A stretch of 20,197 nucleotides of DNA from Bacteroidales bacterium (GTDB taxonomy: Bacteria; Bacteroidota; Bacteroidia; Bacteroidales; Dysgonomonadaceae): the NCBI GenBank assembly GCA_012518155.1, contig JAAYTC010000239.1, forward strand, positions 1 to 20,197, read 5' to 3'. The notes under the pieces were generated by a model that was not told the DNA's origin, did not search any database, and saw nothing but the letters and a program-made list of their open reading frames with translations. The translations under genes were made by a program, and so were the position numbers. Numbering within the stretch: position 1 is the first letter of the stretch; each line of letters begins with the position of its first letter. Below, piece after piece: positions 1 through 7,416 of this stretch.

Positions 1-59
1 ACTTTTAGCTTCGGCGACGCGGCCGCCACGCGTATAAATCCGTATCTGTTTATCTCCAT
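1..59 (-). CDS. nadE: NAD+ synthase (glutamine-hydrolysing), N-terminal fragment
   Basis: Only the first codons are in the window; the gene runs off the left edge. The minus-strand frame reads MEINRYGFIRVAAASPKLK, which matches the start of Bacteroidota glutamine-dependent NAD+ synthases (YGFVKVAAA-type beta strand of the N-terminal nitrilase/glutaminase domain). The enzyme makes NAD+ from nicotinic acid adenine dinucleotide in the cytoplasm, with ammonia released from glutamine. I chose the ATG at 59 because family members begin right before this strand; an in-frame ATG at 104 would add 15 residues (MEDKVKYLAGLSDYD) that I do not recognise as part of the family. The active-site residues lie outside the window, so the call rests on about 13 residues and is moderately sure. 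Confidence 0.62.
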   Translation of the reverse strand, partial: MEINRYGFIRVAAASPKLK

Positions 60-126
60 ATCGTAATCTGACAAGCCAGCCAAATATTTTACTTTATCTT
101 CCATTTGCGCGATAAATCGTGTAACA

Positions 127-134
127 CAAAGGTA
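127..134 (-). promoter_or_regulatory. Candidate -7 box for nadE
   Basis: The minus strand reads TACCTTTG, an exact match to the Bacteroidota -7 consensus TAnnTTTG. It lies 22 bases upstream of the ATG at 104 and 67 bases upstream of the ATG at 59. No clear -33 TTTG element is seen at the usual distance, so this is a candidate based on motif and position only. Confidence 0.4.
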
Positions 135-178
135 TAAATAAATTGTGAATGAAGCGGTTCGGGCTGGATAAAACTGAT

Positions 179-919
179 TTAAGCCCGCGCTGTTCGTGCC
201 AGATTCAGTATCTCGGGCATTGCTTCACGTAACGCTGTCATAGAGCGGAAGACTACCGCGGCACCCGCGTCGGTGAGGACTGAGTCGGATAGGGGCCCCG
301 TGTTAACCGCGATGGTGAAGATGCCTGCTTTCACAGCCGCTTCCACTCCCAACGGGGCGTTTTCGATCACGATGGCTTGGTTGGGTTTTAAATTGCCTCC
401 TTTTTGTAAGCCCATCAGGAAAGGTTCAGGGTGCGGTTTGCCGTGCTTCACATCGAAGGCCGTGACCATCGTCTCGGGCTTAAACGCGCCGGGGAAGTGG
501 CTGTCGAGTTTGTTCAAGAGCGAAGGCTGTGCCGATCCGGTGACTAAGACGGTGGTAAGCCCTTCTCCTCTTACATATTCCAATGTTTCACGAGCACCCG
601 GCATGGCTCCATCCGTGTTGTGTTGTTGAAATAGTTCCGACTTGCGAGCGTAAATTTTTTTCTCCTCCTCGGTGGTAGCATCGCGCCCTACATTGCGTTG
701 GAATATTTTGTCGATTGTACGTTTCGCCAGCATTCCTTCCTGAAGGTAAAACTCGTTGGGGATATACTCAAGCTTGAATTCATCCATCGTTTTTCGCCAC
801 GATATGTCGTGCGCGGGCATGGAGTCGTAAAGCACTCCATCCATATCAAAGATTACTGCTTTTAAATCAAAGTTTTGATGTTGATTATTCGTAAGATAAA
901 GTGTAAAAAGTTCTTTCAT
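179..919 (-). CDS. HAD superfamily (subfamily IA) phosphatase / beta-phosphoglucomutase-like
   Basis: A 246-residue HAD-fold hydrolase of the cytoplasm. Motif I is DMDGVLYDS near residue 26 (nucleophile Asp and the Asp two residues on), followed by a helical cap domain; motif II is the Thr/Ser of VTGSAQ, motif III the Lys of GKPHPEP, and motif IV is VIENAPLGVEAA. Such enzymes dephosphorylate small sugar phosphates or nucleotides, or isomerise beta-glucose-1-phosphate; the substrate cannot be read from sequence. Motif IV has Glu-Asn where the textbook form is Glu-Asp. The start is the ATG at 919; a TTG two codons upstream (925) is also open but weaker. It follows pgi on the same strand but is separated from it by a strong terminator, so it is probably transcribed on its own. 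Sure of the family, not of the substrate. Confidence 0.85.
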   Translation of the reverse strand: MKELFTLYLTNNQHQNFDLKAVIFDMDGVLYDSMPAHDISWRKTMDEFKLEYIPNEFYLQEGMLAKRTIDKIFQRNVGRDATTEEEKKIYARKSELFQQHNTDGAMPGARETLEYVRGEGLTTVLVTGSAQPSLLNKLDSHFPGAFKPETMVTAFDVKHGKPHPEPFLMGLQKGGNLKPNQAIVIENAPLGVEAAVKAGIFTIAVNTGPLSDSVLTDAGAAVVFRSMTALREAMPEILNLARTARA

Positions 920-935
920 ATTCAAATCTACTTCT

Positions 936-950
936 AGGCCTAATTGGCCT
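936..950. repeat. Small inverted repeat in the HAD gene leader
   Basis: AGGCC, five bases TAATT, then GGCCT form a perfect 5-bp stem, 17 bases before the ATG of the HAD gene. It could be an operator half-site pair or a leader hairpin, or chance. No -7 box of the Bacteroidota type is evident between 920 and 1036. Confidence 0.25.
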
Positions 951-1036
951 TTTAAAAATTAATATACATTTATGTGCCTGAAATAACGCCAAGCACGTGG
1001 GGGTTGATTTTGTAATATGTTGCACCTGTAGAATAT

Positions 1037-1077
1037 AAAAAAAAAAGATCGAACAAACGTTGAATTTGCCCGACCTT
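1037..1077 (-). terminator. Rho-independent terminator after pgi
   Basis: Read on the minus strand, the 13-base arm 1077-1065 (AAGGTCGGGCAAA) pairs with 1057-1045 (TTTGTTCGATCTT) across a 7-base loop, with three G-U pairs and no gap, followed at once by a run of 10 T (1046-1037). It starts 24 bases past the pgi stop codon and closes the lysS-gpsA-pgi operon. Confidence 0.88.
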
Positions 1078-1100
1078 CTTCGGAAGCTATCAGAGGTTAG

Positions 1101-2450
1101 TTACAACCTTGCCTTTATAGCTTTCGTTGCCTCTTCGTAGCCGGGCTTCTCGAGGAGAGCAAACATGTTGTTCTTGTAAGCTTCCACGCCCGGTTGATTG
1201 AATGGGTTTACGCCCAATAAATAACCACTAATGCCGCATGCTTTTTCGAAAAAATAGATAAGCTGTCCCAGGTACTTTTCGTTCAGTTCGGGGATTTCGA
1301 TCAAGATGTTGGGTACGCCACCGTCCACGTGGGCCACTCGGGTACCCAGTTCTGCCATCTTGTTTACCTCGTCTACCCGCTTTCCTTTCAGGTAGTTCAA
1401 CCCGTCCAGGTCCCTCTCGTCACGAGGGATCAATACCTTTTCGTTGGGATGCTTGATAGAAATCACCGTTTCGAAGATAGTGCGCTCACCCTCTTGAATC
1501 CATTGCCCCATCGAGTGGAGATCGGCCGTGAAATCAACGGCTGCCGGGAAAATTCCCATCAACTCCTTTCCTTCGCTTTCACCAAAAAGTTGTTTCCACC
1601 ACTCCGCGAGGTAATGAAGCTTGGGGTGGTAGTTCACCAGTATTTCTATTTTTTTGCCCCGCTTGTATAGCTCGTTACGGATCACCGCGTAAATAGCCGG
1701 AAGGTTGTAGTCGAAAGATGTCGAGGGCCCCGTGGCTTTTTCTATCTCCAAGGCACCGGATATCAATGAGCGTATGTTTATGCCTGCCACGGCAATAGGA
1801 AGTAATCCAACCGGGGTAAGCACCGAGTAGCGCCCTCCCACGTTGTCGGGTATAACGAATGTTTTGTATCCTTCCGTGGTGGCTAGCGTTCGGAGTGCCC
1901 CTCTCGATGCATCGGTGATTGCCACGATGCGATCCTTCGCCTCCTCGTTGCCCACTTTTTTCTCCAAAAGTTCTTTCAGTAATCGAAAGGCAATTGCCGG
2001 CTCGGTAGTAGTACCTGATTTTGAAATATTGATTATCCCGAACTGTTTACCGTTTAGGTAATCGATCATTTCGTGAAGGTAATCTTCGCTGATGTTATTC
2101 CCGGCATATAGTATCACGGGATTTTTTCGTTTATCGCTTTCCTGCAGCCAATCGAAGGATCCGGAGAGCGCATCGATAACGGCACGAGCCCCCAAGTAAC
2201 TTCCACCTATACCCACTACCACTACAGCTTCGCATCGTGTGCGTAAAACGGTTGCTGCATCTTCGATCTCTCGTATTTCACTTTCGGTGATCGAGGAGGG
2301 GAGGCTCACCCATCCTAGGAAATCACCTCCTTCACGCGAACCATCGTGCAGTGCTTGATTGCAAGCGGTTGCAATTTCCGATTTCTTTAAAATATCCTCT
2401 TCCGCGAGGAACGGGGATACATGGTTGATGTTTAGTTGAATACTGTTCAT
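1101..2450 (-). CDS. pgi: Glucose-6-phosphate isomerase
   Basis: Interconverts glucose-6-phosphate and fructose-6-phosphate in the cytoplasm (glycolysis and gluconeogenesis). At 449 residues it is the short form found in Bacillus and Bacteroides rather than the roughly 550-residue E. coli/eukaryote form. Visible motifs: GIGGSYLG at 80-87, the phosphate-binding SKSGTT at 143-148, the family signature GGRYSVLTPVG at 205-215, the catalytic-base region GESEGK with Glu291, His311 in the ADLHSMGQ stretch, and the C-terminal signature NPFNQPGVEAYK at 415-426 with its Lys. It is the last gene of a three-gene operon, 12 bases after gpsA, and is followed by a terminator. All active-site motifs are intact, so the call is firm. 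Confidence 0.97.
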   Translation of the reverse strand: MNSIQLNINHVSPFLAEEDILKKSEIATACNQALHDGSREGGDFLGWVSLPSSITESEIREIEDAATVLRTRCEAVVVVGIGGSYLGARAVIDALSGSFDWLQESDKRKNPVILYAGNNISEDYLHEMIDYLNGKQFGIINISKSGTTTEPAIAFRLLKELLEKKVGNEEAKDRIVAITDASRGALRTLATTEGYKTFVIPDNVGGRYSVLTPVGLLPIAVAGINIRSLISGALEIEKATGPSTSFDYNLPAIYAVIRNELYKRGKKIEILVNYHPKLHYLAEWWKQLFGESEGKELMGIFPAAVDFTADLHSMGQWIQEGERTIFETVISIKHPNEKVLIPRDERDLDGLNYLKGKRVDEVNKMAELGTRVAHVDGGVPNILIEIPELNEKYLGQLIYFFEKACGISGYLLGVNPFNQPGVEAYKNNMFALLEKPGYEEATKAIKARL

Positions 2451-2462
2451 CGTGCTTGTTTT

Positions 2463-3458
2463 TTAGAAAAAATCAATTAGATTTCGAATACCCTTCCGAG
2501 GTTGTAACTTCTCGTAAAGTATTTGATAAACGGTGTCGGCGATCGGTATTTTTACTTTGAAGCGTTCGTTGAGCTCGTAAATACATTTCGCGCCGTAATA
2601 CCCTTCCGCGATCATTTCCATTTCCAGTTGCGCGGTTCGAACGGAATAGCCCTTGCCGATCATCGTACCAAGCGTTCGGTTACGGCTAAATTGTGAATAT
2701 CCTGTTACCAGCATATCGCCCAGGTATTGCTGTTCGGTGATATTTCGTTCCATGGGAACAACTCCATCAAGGAAGCGCGCCATCTCTTTCGCGCAGTTGC
2801 TCATCAATACGGCCTGAAAGTTGTCGCCATACAGCAGACCTTGACAAATACCTGCCGCGATAGCGTAAATATTCTTGAGTACCGATGCTAGTTCCACGCC
2901 AACCACGTCGTTCGAAACGCGGGTCTTGAGGATTCTCGACGAGATTGCTTCAGCGAGCAACGTTGCTTTTACTTCGTCTCTGCTTGATACGGTGAGAAAC
3001 GAAAGTCGCTCAAGTGCCACTTCTTCCGCGTGGCACGGCCCGGATAACACGCCAATATTCTCTAGAGCGACCTTGAAGTTGTCGGCGAGAAACTCGCTCA
3101 TAACCATGTTGTCGTTGGGGATAATCCCTTTGAGAGCCGACACGATAAATTTTCCGCGAAAGGTGCTGTTCCAAACTCTCCTGAAGTATTGCTTGACGTA
3201 AGGTGAGGGAATGGCGATGATAACCGTGTCGGAATCTTTGATGGCTTTCTCGATGTTAGAGTAAAAAGTAATTTGAGCCAAGTTGAATTTCACGTTGGGC
3301 AAGTAATTCGGATTATGCCCCAGCTTATAGAAACCTTCAATTTGCTCGTCGCGCCGCATGAACCAGTTGATATGCTTTTGGTTCATTAATACCATTTTAG
3401 CGAGTGCGGTTCCCCATGTCCCGCCTCCCAGGATACAAATTTTGCCGATAGAATCCAT
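2463..3458 (-). CDS. gpsA: NAD(P)-dependent glycerol-3-phosphate dehydrogenase
   Basis: Reduces dihydroxyacetone phosphate to sn-glycerol-3-phosphate, the backbone for phospholipid synthesis, in the cytoplasm. The 331-residue protein has the usual two-domain layout: an N-terminal Rossmann fold with the dinucleotide loop GGGTWGTA at 11-18, SALKGI at 107-112, the substrate-binding GPCHAEEV at 140-147, and the helical C-terminal domain with catalytic Lys195 in GVELASVLKNIYAIAAG, then GDMLVTGYSQFSRN at 247-260. The ATG at 3458 places the Rossmann strand at the normal distance from the N-terminus. It sits 28 bases after lysS and 12 before pgi on the same strand, so the three are almost certainly one transcript. 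Nothing is unusual in the sequence. Confidence 0.96.
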   Translation of the reverse strand: MDSIGKICILGGGTWGTALAKMVLMNQKHINWFMRRDEQIEGFYKLGHNPNYLPNVKFNLAQITFYSNIEKAIKDSDTVIIAIPSPYVKQYFRRVWNSTFRGKFIVSALKGIIPNDNMVMSEFLADNFKVALENIGVLSGPCHAEEVALERLSFLTVSSRDEVKATLLAEAISSRILKTRVSNDVVGVELASVLKNIYAIAAGICQGLLYGDNFQAVLMSNCAKEMARFLDGVVPMERNITEQQYLGDMLVTGYSQFSRNRTLGTMIGKGYSVRTAQLEMEMIAEGYYGAKCIYELNERFKVKIPIADTVYQILYEKLQPRKGIRNLIDFF

Positions 3459-3486
3459 TACATCTTTTTTTTCTGAAATGTAGGCA

Positions 3487-5220
3487 TTAAAGCACCGACG
3501 CGTTGTCTACCCAAGTTTTAACCTCTTCGGGCGTAGGATTGTTCAGGCCCAGTTTCAATTTCTTGTTCAAGCCACATACCTCTTGGTGAAGCTTGTTGGG
3601 ATTTACACCTTGCATATTTTTCACAAGCGTGTATCCTGCTTTCTGCAGCACGCTCACCCACTCCTCGGGTATTTTAATTTCTGTATAACGCGAAACAGGA
3701 TCCTTTAAAGCCTTCCTCTCGGGGCGCATGATCGGGAAGAGGAGCACCTCTTGAATAGCGGTTTGTCCCGTGAGCAACATGGTGAGCCGATCCATCCCGA
3801 TCCCCATCCCAGAGGTGGGAGGCATTCCATACTCTAATGCACGGAGGAAGTCTTGATCGATAAACATCGCCTCGTCGTCCCCTTTTTCCGATAAACGGAG
3901 CTGCTCTTCAAAGCGCGCACGTTGATCGATCGGGTCATTCAATTCACTGTATGCATTGGCAATTTCCTTCCCGTTTATCATCAGTTCGAATCGCTCTGTT
4001 AATTCGGGATTGTCGCGATGACGTTTGGTGAGGGGCGACATCTCGATGGGATAGTCAATAATAAAGGTAGGTTGGATATACTTTCCTTCGGCCTTCTCGC
4101 CAAAGATCTCATCGATCAGCTTCCCTTTACCCATCGTATCGTCTTGCTCTATCCCCAGTTCATTACACACCTCTCGCAGTTGCGATTCATTCATTCCTTT
4201 GATATCAATGCCGGTATGTTCTTTTATAGCGTCAATCATTGTCACCCTTGGGTAGGGGGCCTTAAAATCAAGCTCGTGCTCGCCCACCTTTGCTTTCGTG
4301 GTTCCCAATACTTTTAGGGCCACGTGCTCCAGCATCTGCTCGGTGAACTCCATCATCCACTTGTAGTCAGTGTAAGCCACGTAGATCTCCATTACCGTGA
4401 ACTCGGGATTATGGGTCCGGTCCATTCCTTCGTTGCGGAAGTTGCGTGAAAATTCGTACACACCGTCAAATCCCCCCACGATGAGCCTCTTCAGGTATAA
4501 CTCGTTAGCAATTCGCAGGTAAAGGTCGATATCCAACGCGTTCATGTGTGTAATAAACGGGCGTGCGGCGGCTCCCCCGGGAATGCTTTGCAGAACGGGC
4601 GTGTCCACTTCAAGGTAGCCCCGTTGATCGAAAAACTCTCGCATCGCGTCAAAAATACGCGTTCGCTTCACGAAAATATCTTTTATCCCGTCGTTTACTA
4701 GCAAATCGACGTAACGTTGTCGATAACGTAGCTCGGGATCCGAAAACTTGTCGTACACCTCTCCCTCTTTCGTCTTCACAACCGGAAGTGGCTTCAGCGA
4801 CTTCGACAATAGCGTCATCGTTTCGGCATGTACCGATATTTCACCCATTTTCGTGCGAAAAACGGTACCCGTGATCCCCAAGAAATCACCTATATCCAGT
4901 AATTTCTTAAATACCGTGTTATAAAGTTCCTTGTCGTCACCCGGGCAGAGATCGTCACGAGTAATATATACCTGTATCCGGCCTTTCGAGTCCATCAACT
5001 CGATAAACGATGCTTTTCCCATGATTCGGCGGCTCATAATCCTGCCTGCAATGCTAACCGGGCGTCGCTCTGCATCGTCGTCAAATTCTTTCTTTATATC
5101 GGTCGAGTAGGCGTTCACCGGATAGAGCGCGGCGGGGTAGGGTTCTATTCCCTGCTTCTGAAGCTCTTCGAGACTTTGCCTCCGTATAATCTCCTGTTCG
5201 CTAAGTTCTAAATTGTGCAT
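3487..5220 (-). CDS. lysS: Lysyl-tRNA synthetase, class II, with C-terminal extension
   Basis: Charges tRNA-Lys with lysine. The 577-residue protein has an OB-fold anticodon-binding domain (about residues 53-145), then the class II catalytic core with motif 2 around FRNEGMDRTHNPEFT (261-275) and motif 3 GMGIGMDRL (471-479) with its ATP-binding Arg. The E. coli enzyme ends near the LLFPIMRP-type stretch (here 493-500); this one goes on for about 75 residues with a helix-hairpin-helix-like pattern (see findings), which as far as I recall is common in Bacteroidota. The start is the ATG at 5220, 19 residues before the conserved EEL..GIEPYP segment. A GTG 48 bases further upstream is also open but adds nothing recognisable. 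First gene of the lysS-gpsA-pgi operon. Confidence 0.97.
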   Translation of the reverse strand: MHNLELSEQEIIRRQSLEELQKQGIEPYPAALYPVNAYSTDIKKEFDDDAERRPVSIAGRIMSRRIMGKASFIELMDSKGRIQVYITRDDLCPGDDKELYNTVFKKLLDIGDFLGITGTVFRTKMGEISVHAETMTLLSKSLKPLPVVKTKEGEVYDKFSDPELRYRQRYVDLLVNDGIKDIFVKRTRIFDAMREFFDQRGYLEVDTPVLQSIPGGAAARPFITHMNALDIDLYLRIANELYLKRLIVGGFDGVYEFSRNFRNEGMDRTHNPEFTVMEIYVAYTDYKWMMEFTEQMLEHVALKVLGTTKAKVGEHELDFKAPYPRVTMIDAIKEHTGIDIKGMNESQLREVCNELGIEQDDTMGKGKLIDEIFGEKAEGKYIQPTFIIDYPIEMSPLTKRHRDNPELTERFELMINGKEIANAYSELNDPIDQRARFEEQLRLSEKGDDEAMFIDQDFLRALEYGMPPTSGMGIGMDRLTMLLTGQTAIQEVLLFPIMRPERKALKDPVSRYTEIKIPEEWVSVLQKAGYTLVKNMQGVNPNKLHQEVCGLNKKLKLGLNNPTPEEVKTWVDNASVL

Positions 5221-5301
5221 AACATAAATTGAATGTTTGCAGTTATCCTTGCCTATGCCACTCCTCACGCGAGGGGCACGCGGACAATGCCTTTAAACCC
5301 A

Positions 5302-5309
5302 CAAAAGTA
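5302..5309 (-). promoter_or_regulatory. Candidate -7 box for the lysS-gpsA-pgi operon
   Basis: Minus strand TACTTTTG matches TAnnTTTG exactly. The bases about 19-21 upstream read GGTTTTTA, a poor match to the -33 TTTG. It would give a leader of roughly 75 bases before the lysS ATG at 5220. Confidence 0.5.
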
Positions 5310-5525
5310 CAAAAAAGATCCTTAAAAACCTATCCTTCGAGGGAGCAGGTGAAAAATAGTCGCCTCATAGGAAAGGGTGTGGATCATTCATTCGGAAAAA
5401 ACCGCAAGTCGTCCCTTCTTTTATCAAAAACCCGGGTAGCTCTTCCGAAAACCCCATGCATGAAGGCTGCTTGTACTCATTTCTTTATCAGAATGATTTA
5501 TTCACACTGTCGTGGGAGAAATTTA

Positions 5526-5533
5526 TAACTTTG
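5526..5533 (+). promoter_or_regulatory. Candidate distal -7 box for dapA
   Basis: TAACTTTG matches the Bacteroidota -7 consensus exactly. No -33 TTTG lies at the right distance upstream. The same octamer recurs 42 bases downstream. Confidence 0.35.
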
Positions 5534-5543
5534 GCCGCGGATG

Positions 5544-5575
5544 TTGCGCCGCTCTTCGAAAAATATGTAACTTTG
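5544..5575 (+). promoter_or_regulatory. Candidate proximal promoter for dapA
   Basis: TAACTTTG at 5568-5575 is an exact -7 box, with a TTG (5544-5546) 21 bases upstream serving as a fair -33 element. Transcription would begin around 5580, leaving an untranslated leader of about 140 bases before the dapA ATG. Confidence 0.5.
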
Positions 5576-5719
5576 CGATTCGGGTTCATTTTGATCTGCA
5601 AAATGAGGCTCGAGAAGTAAAAAGAAAAAAATGCGCCGCTATTCTGATAAACCTGCTGGATAAAAACGCGAGTTTGCTAGCATTTTGTCAAGGCAAAGAA
5701 CGGTCAAATATAATATTTC

Positions 5720-6607
5720 ATGCCAACAGTTGACTTAAAAGGCCTTGGAGTGGCATTAATTACTCCTTTCAAAGAAGATAACTCCATCGATTTCGATGCC
5801 CTCGGGCGACTGGTTGAATACCAGTTGGAAAATGGAACTGATTACCTTGTTGCCTTGGGCACCACGGCTGAAACGCCCACGCTCGGGCAAAAGGAAAAAA
5901 CAGAAGTGGTGCGTTACATCGTGGAACAAACAAAAGGGAGGGTGCCGGTTGTAATGGGAGTGGGTGGAAATAACACCGCTCAACTGCTGGAAGAGTTTCG
6001 CTCCACTGATTTTACCGGGGTGAGTGCAATTTTGTCGGTTACGCCCTATTATAATAAGCCTTCGCAAGAGGGATTGTTCCAACATTACAACACTTTATCG
6101 AATCATTCGCCACTGCCCATCATATTGTATAATGTTCCGGGAAGAACGGGAGTTAATATGACGGTGGAGACTACTTTGCGCGTTGCCCGGGAGTGCGAGA
6201 ATGTAGTGGCCGTCAAAGAAGCCTCGGGCGACCTTGCCCAGATTAAAACCATCATTGATAATGCACCGGAAGGTTTTCATGTTATTTCCGGTGATGATGC
6301 GGTTACCACTTCGGTGATCGAGATGGGAGGAATAGGCGTCATTTCCGTGTTCGCCAACGCTTTTCCCAAAGAAATGTCATGGCTCGTGCACAGTGCCTTA
6401 GAGGGGGATAGGGTAAATGCGCGACGCGAAATGGAGGAAAACTACAACGAACTCTTTCACCTGATGTTCGTAGAAGGTAATCCGTCGGGTGTAAAGTGTA
6501 TGCTTTACCAGAAAGGGATGATCGCGAATTGCTTGCGCCTACCTTTGGTTCCAGTGAGTGAAAAAACACACGCTCAAATTAAACAAGAGCTTTCGAAGTT
6601 CAGATAG
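5720..6607 (+). CDS. dapA: 4-hydroxy-tetrahydrodipicolinate synthase
   Basis: Condenses pyruvate with aspartate-4-semialdehyde, the first committed step to lysine and meso-diaminopimelate for peptidoglycan. The 295-residue TIM-barrel protein has every key residue: GTTAETPTL with the Thr pair at 48-49, YYNKP at 110-114, catalytic Tyr137 in ILYNVPGRTG with Arg142 for the semialdehyde carboxylate, and the Schiff-base Lys166 in VAVKEASG; ISGDDAVT at 189-196 follows. The ATG at 5720 puts VALITPF at the expected distance from the N-terminus. It stands alone: divergent from lysS, with 196 bases before ribE and no strong terminator in between, so some read-through into ribE is possible. There is no recognisable lysine riboswitch. 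Confidence 0.97.
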   Translation: MPTVDLKGLGVALITPFKEDNSIDFDALGRLVEYQLENGTDYLVALGTTAETPTLGQKEKTEVVRYIVEQTKGRVPVVMGVGGNNTAQLLEEFRSTDFTGVSAILSVTPYYNKPSQEGLFQHYNTLSNHSPLPIILYNVPGRTGVNMTVETTLRVARECENVVAVKEASGDLAQIKTIIDNAPEGFHVISGDDAVTTSVIEMGGIGVISVFANAFPKEMSWLVHSALEGDRVNARREMEENYNELFHLMFVEGNPSGVKCMLYQKGMIANCLRLPLVPVSEKTHAQIKQELSKFR

Positions 6608-6723
6608 TTAACTAGGCCATGTTCTGATACTTTGTTTAGGTCGAGCGGAGAGCTTCTTCTAAATTTGCAAGGTGAATAAAAGGAGGGTACGTGGAAGATA
6701 GCACTTTGCACCAAATAATTTTG

Positions 6724-6731
6724 TACTTTTG
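6724..6731 (+). promoter_or_regulatory. Candidate -7 box for ribE
   Basis: TACTTTTG, an exact TAnnTTTG match, 72 bases before the ribE ATG. A TTTG at 6705-6708 lies 15 bases upstream, a little closer than the usual 19 or so. The rest of 6608-6803 shows no FMN riboswitch and no strong terminator for dapA, only a weak stem around 6637-6656 without a T run. Confidence 0.45.
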
Positions 6732-6803
6732 TATGAAATTAAGTGTCCCGGTTATTCACATTAGCACATTATTCGCAACAATCATATTCAAACTAAATAA
6801 TAT

Positions 6804-7412
6804 ATGTTTTCTGGAATTGTAGAAGAAGCGGCAACGGTAGTAAACCTCGCCAAAGAGCGTGAAAACCTCCATGTTACACTACGATGTTCTTTCACTAACG
6901 AGTTGAAGGTCGATCAAAGCGTATCTCATAATGGGGTATGTCTTACGGTGGTTTCCATCAAGGATGATACTTACACCGTAACTGCTATAAAAGAGACGTT
7001 GAGTTTGTCAAACCTCGGCGACCTGAAAGTGGGGAGCAAGGTAAACCTTGAACGGAGCATGCCGTTGAATGGTCGACTGGATGGACACATCGTGCAAGGC
7101 CACGTGGATCAAACCGCGATTTGCACGGATGTAACCGAAGCGGGGGGTAGTTGGTATTTCACGTTCGAGTATGAGTTTAATAAGGAGATGGCAAAAAAAG
7201 GGTATCTCACGGTAGATAAAGGGTCGATAACTATCAATGGCGTGAGCCTTACCGTGGTGGAACCCACGCGGAATTCATTTAAAGTAGCCATTATACCGTA
7301 CACGTACGAGTACACCAATTTTCATCAAATTAAAGCGGGCACGGTGGTCAACCTCGAGTTTGACATTATTGGTAAATACATCAGCCGATTGCTGGCATTG
7401 GATAAGGAGTAA
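6804..7412 (+). CDS. ribE: Riboflavin synthase (alpha subunit type)
   Basis: Dismutates two 6,7-dimethyl-8-ribityllumazine molecules to riboflavin, the last step of vitamin B2 synthesis. The 202-residue protein is the usual tandem of two lumazine-binding barrels. Repeat 1 begins MFSGIVEE and holds NGVCLTVV (43-50); repeat 2 begins around GHIVQGHVD (94-102) and holds the matching INGVSLTVV (144-152). The late motif is IPYTYEYTNF (164-173), with Tyr where many homologues have His in IPHT. The start is fixed by the invariant MFSGIVE N-terminus. Four bases after its stop comes a nitroreductase gene, whose Shine-Dalgarno lies inside the last codons of ribE, so the two are probably coupled. The other rib genes are not here. 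Confidence 0.96.
   Translation: MFSGIVEEAATVVNLAKERENLHVTLRCSFTNELKVDQSVSHNGVCLTVVSIKDDTYTVTAIKETLSLSNLGDLKVGSKVNLERSMPLNGRLDGHIVQGHVDQTAICTDVTEAGGSWYFTFEYEFNKEMAKKGYLTVDKGSITINGVSLTVVEPTRNSFKVAIIPYTYEYTNFHQIKAGTVVNLEFDIIGKYISRLLALDKE
7404..7409 (+). promoter_or_regulatory. Shine-Dalgarno AAGGAG deciding the nitroreductase start
   Basis: AAGGAG overlaps the ribE stop and sits 7 bases before the ATG at 7417. It supports that ATG over an upstream in-frame ATG at 7360 that would run through the end of ribE. Confidence 0.75.
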
Positions 7413-7416
7413 TATT

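Larger units (their letters stand above)
5221..5719. other. Divergent intergenic region between lysS and dapA
   Basis: About 500 bases without a convincing gene. The right half holds two TAnnTTTG boxes facing dapA and a repeated 13-mer; the left end holds one box facing lysS. Open frames here (for example 5229-5528 and 5512-5733, plus strand) overlap the promoters or the dapA start and show no recognisable protein. I see no lysine riboswitch, T-box or tRNA. Between about 5320 and 5520 I see nothing I can name. Confidence 0.6.

Noticed and set aside
19..33. A NotI site next to a MluI site, looking like a cloning linker
   Set aside because: On the minus strand the stretch encodes RVAAA, which is the conserved N-terminal strand of NAD+ synthase, so it is natural coding sequence.
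5221..5268. Upstream GTG start for lysS
   Set aside because: It adds 16 residues unlike the family N-terminus, and the ATG at 5220 fits homologues better.
5229..5528. Plus-strand open frame of 99 codons in the lysS-dapA gap
   Set aside because: It overlaps the lysS promoter and has no recognisable domain or start signal.
5580..5719. Lysine riboswitch or attenuator in the dapA leader
   Set aside because: The leader is too short and lacks the stems and terminator hairpin such an element needs.
5512..5733. Plus-strand open frame of 73 codons before dapA
   Set aside because: It covers the dapA promoters and overlaps the dapA start in another frame; no recognisable protein.
6608..6803. FMN riboswitch before ribE
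   Set aside because: I cannot find the conserved AGG..GGG core or the expected paired arms; a simple promoter explains the gap.
7360..7416. Upstream ATG for the nitroreductase
   Set aside because: The added 19 residues overlap the end of ribE, and the Shine-Dalgarno points to 7417.
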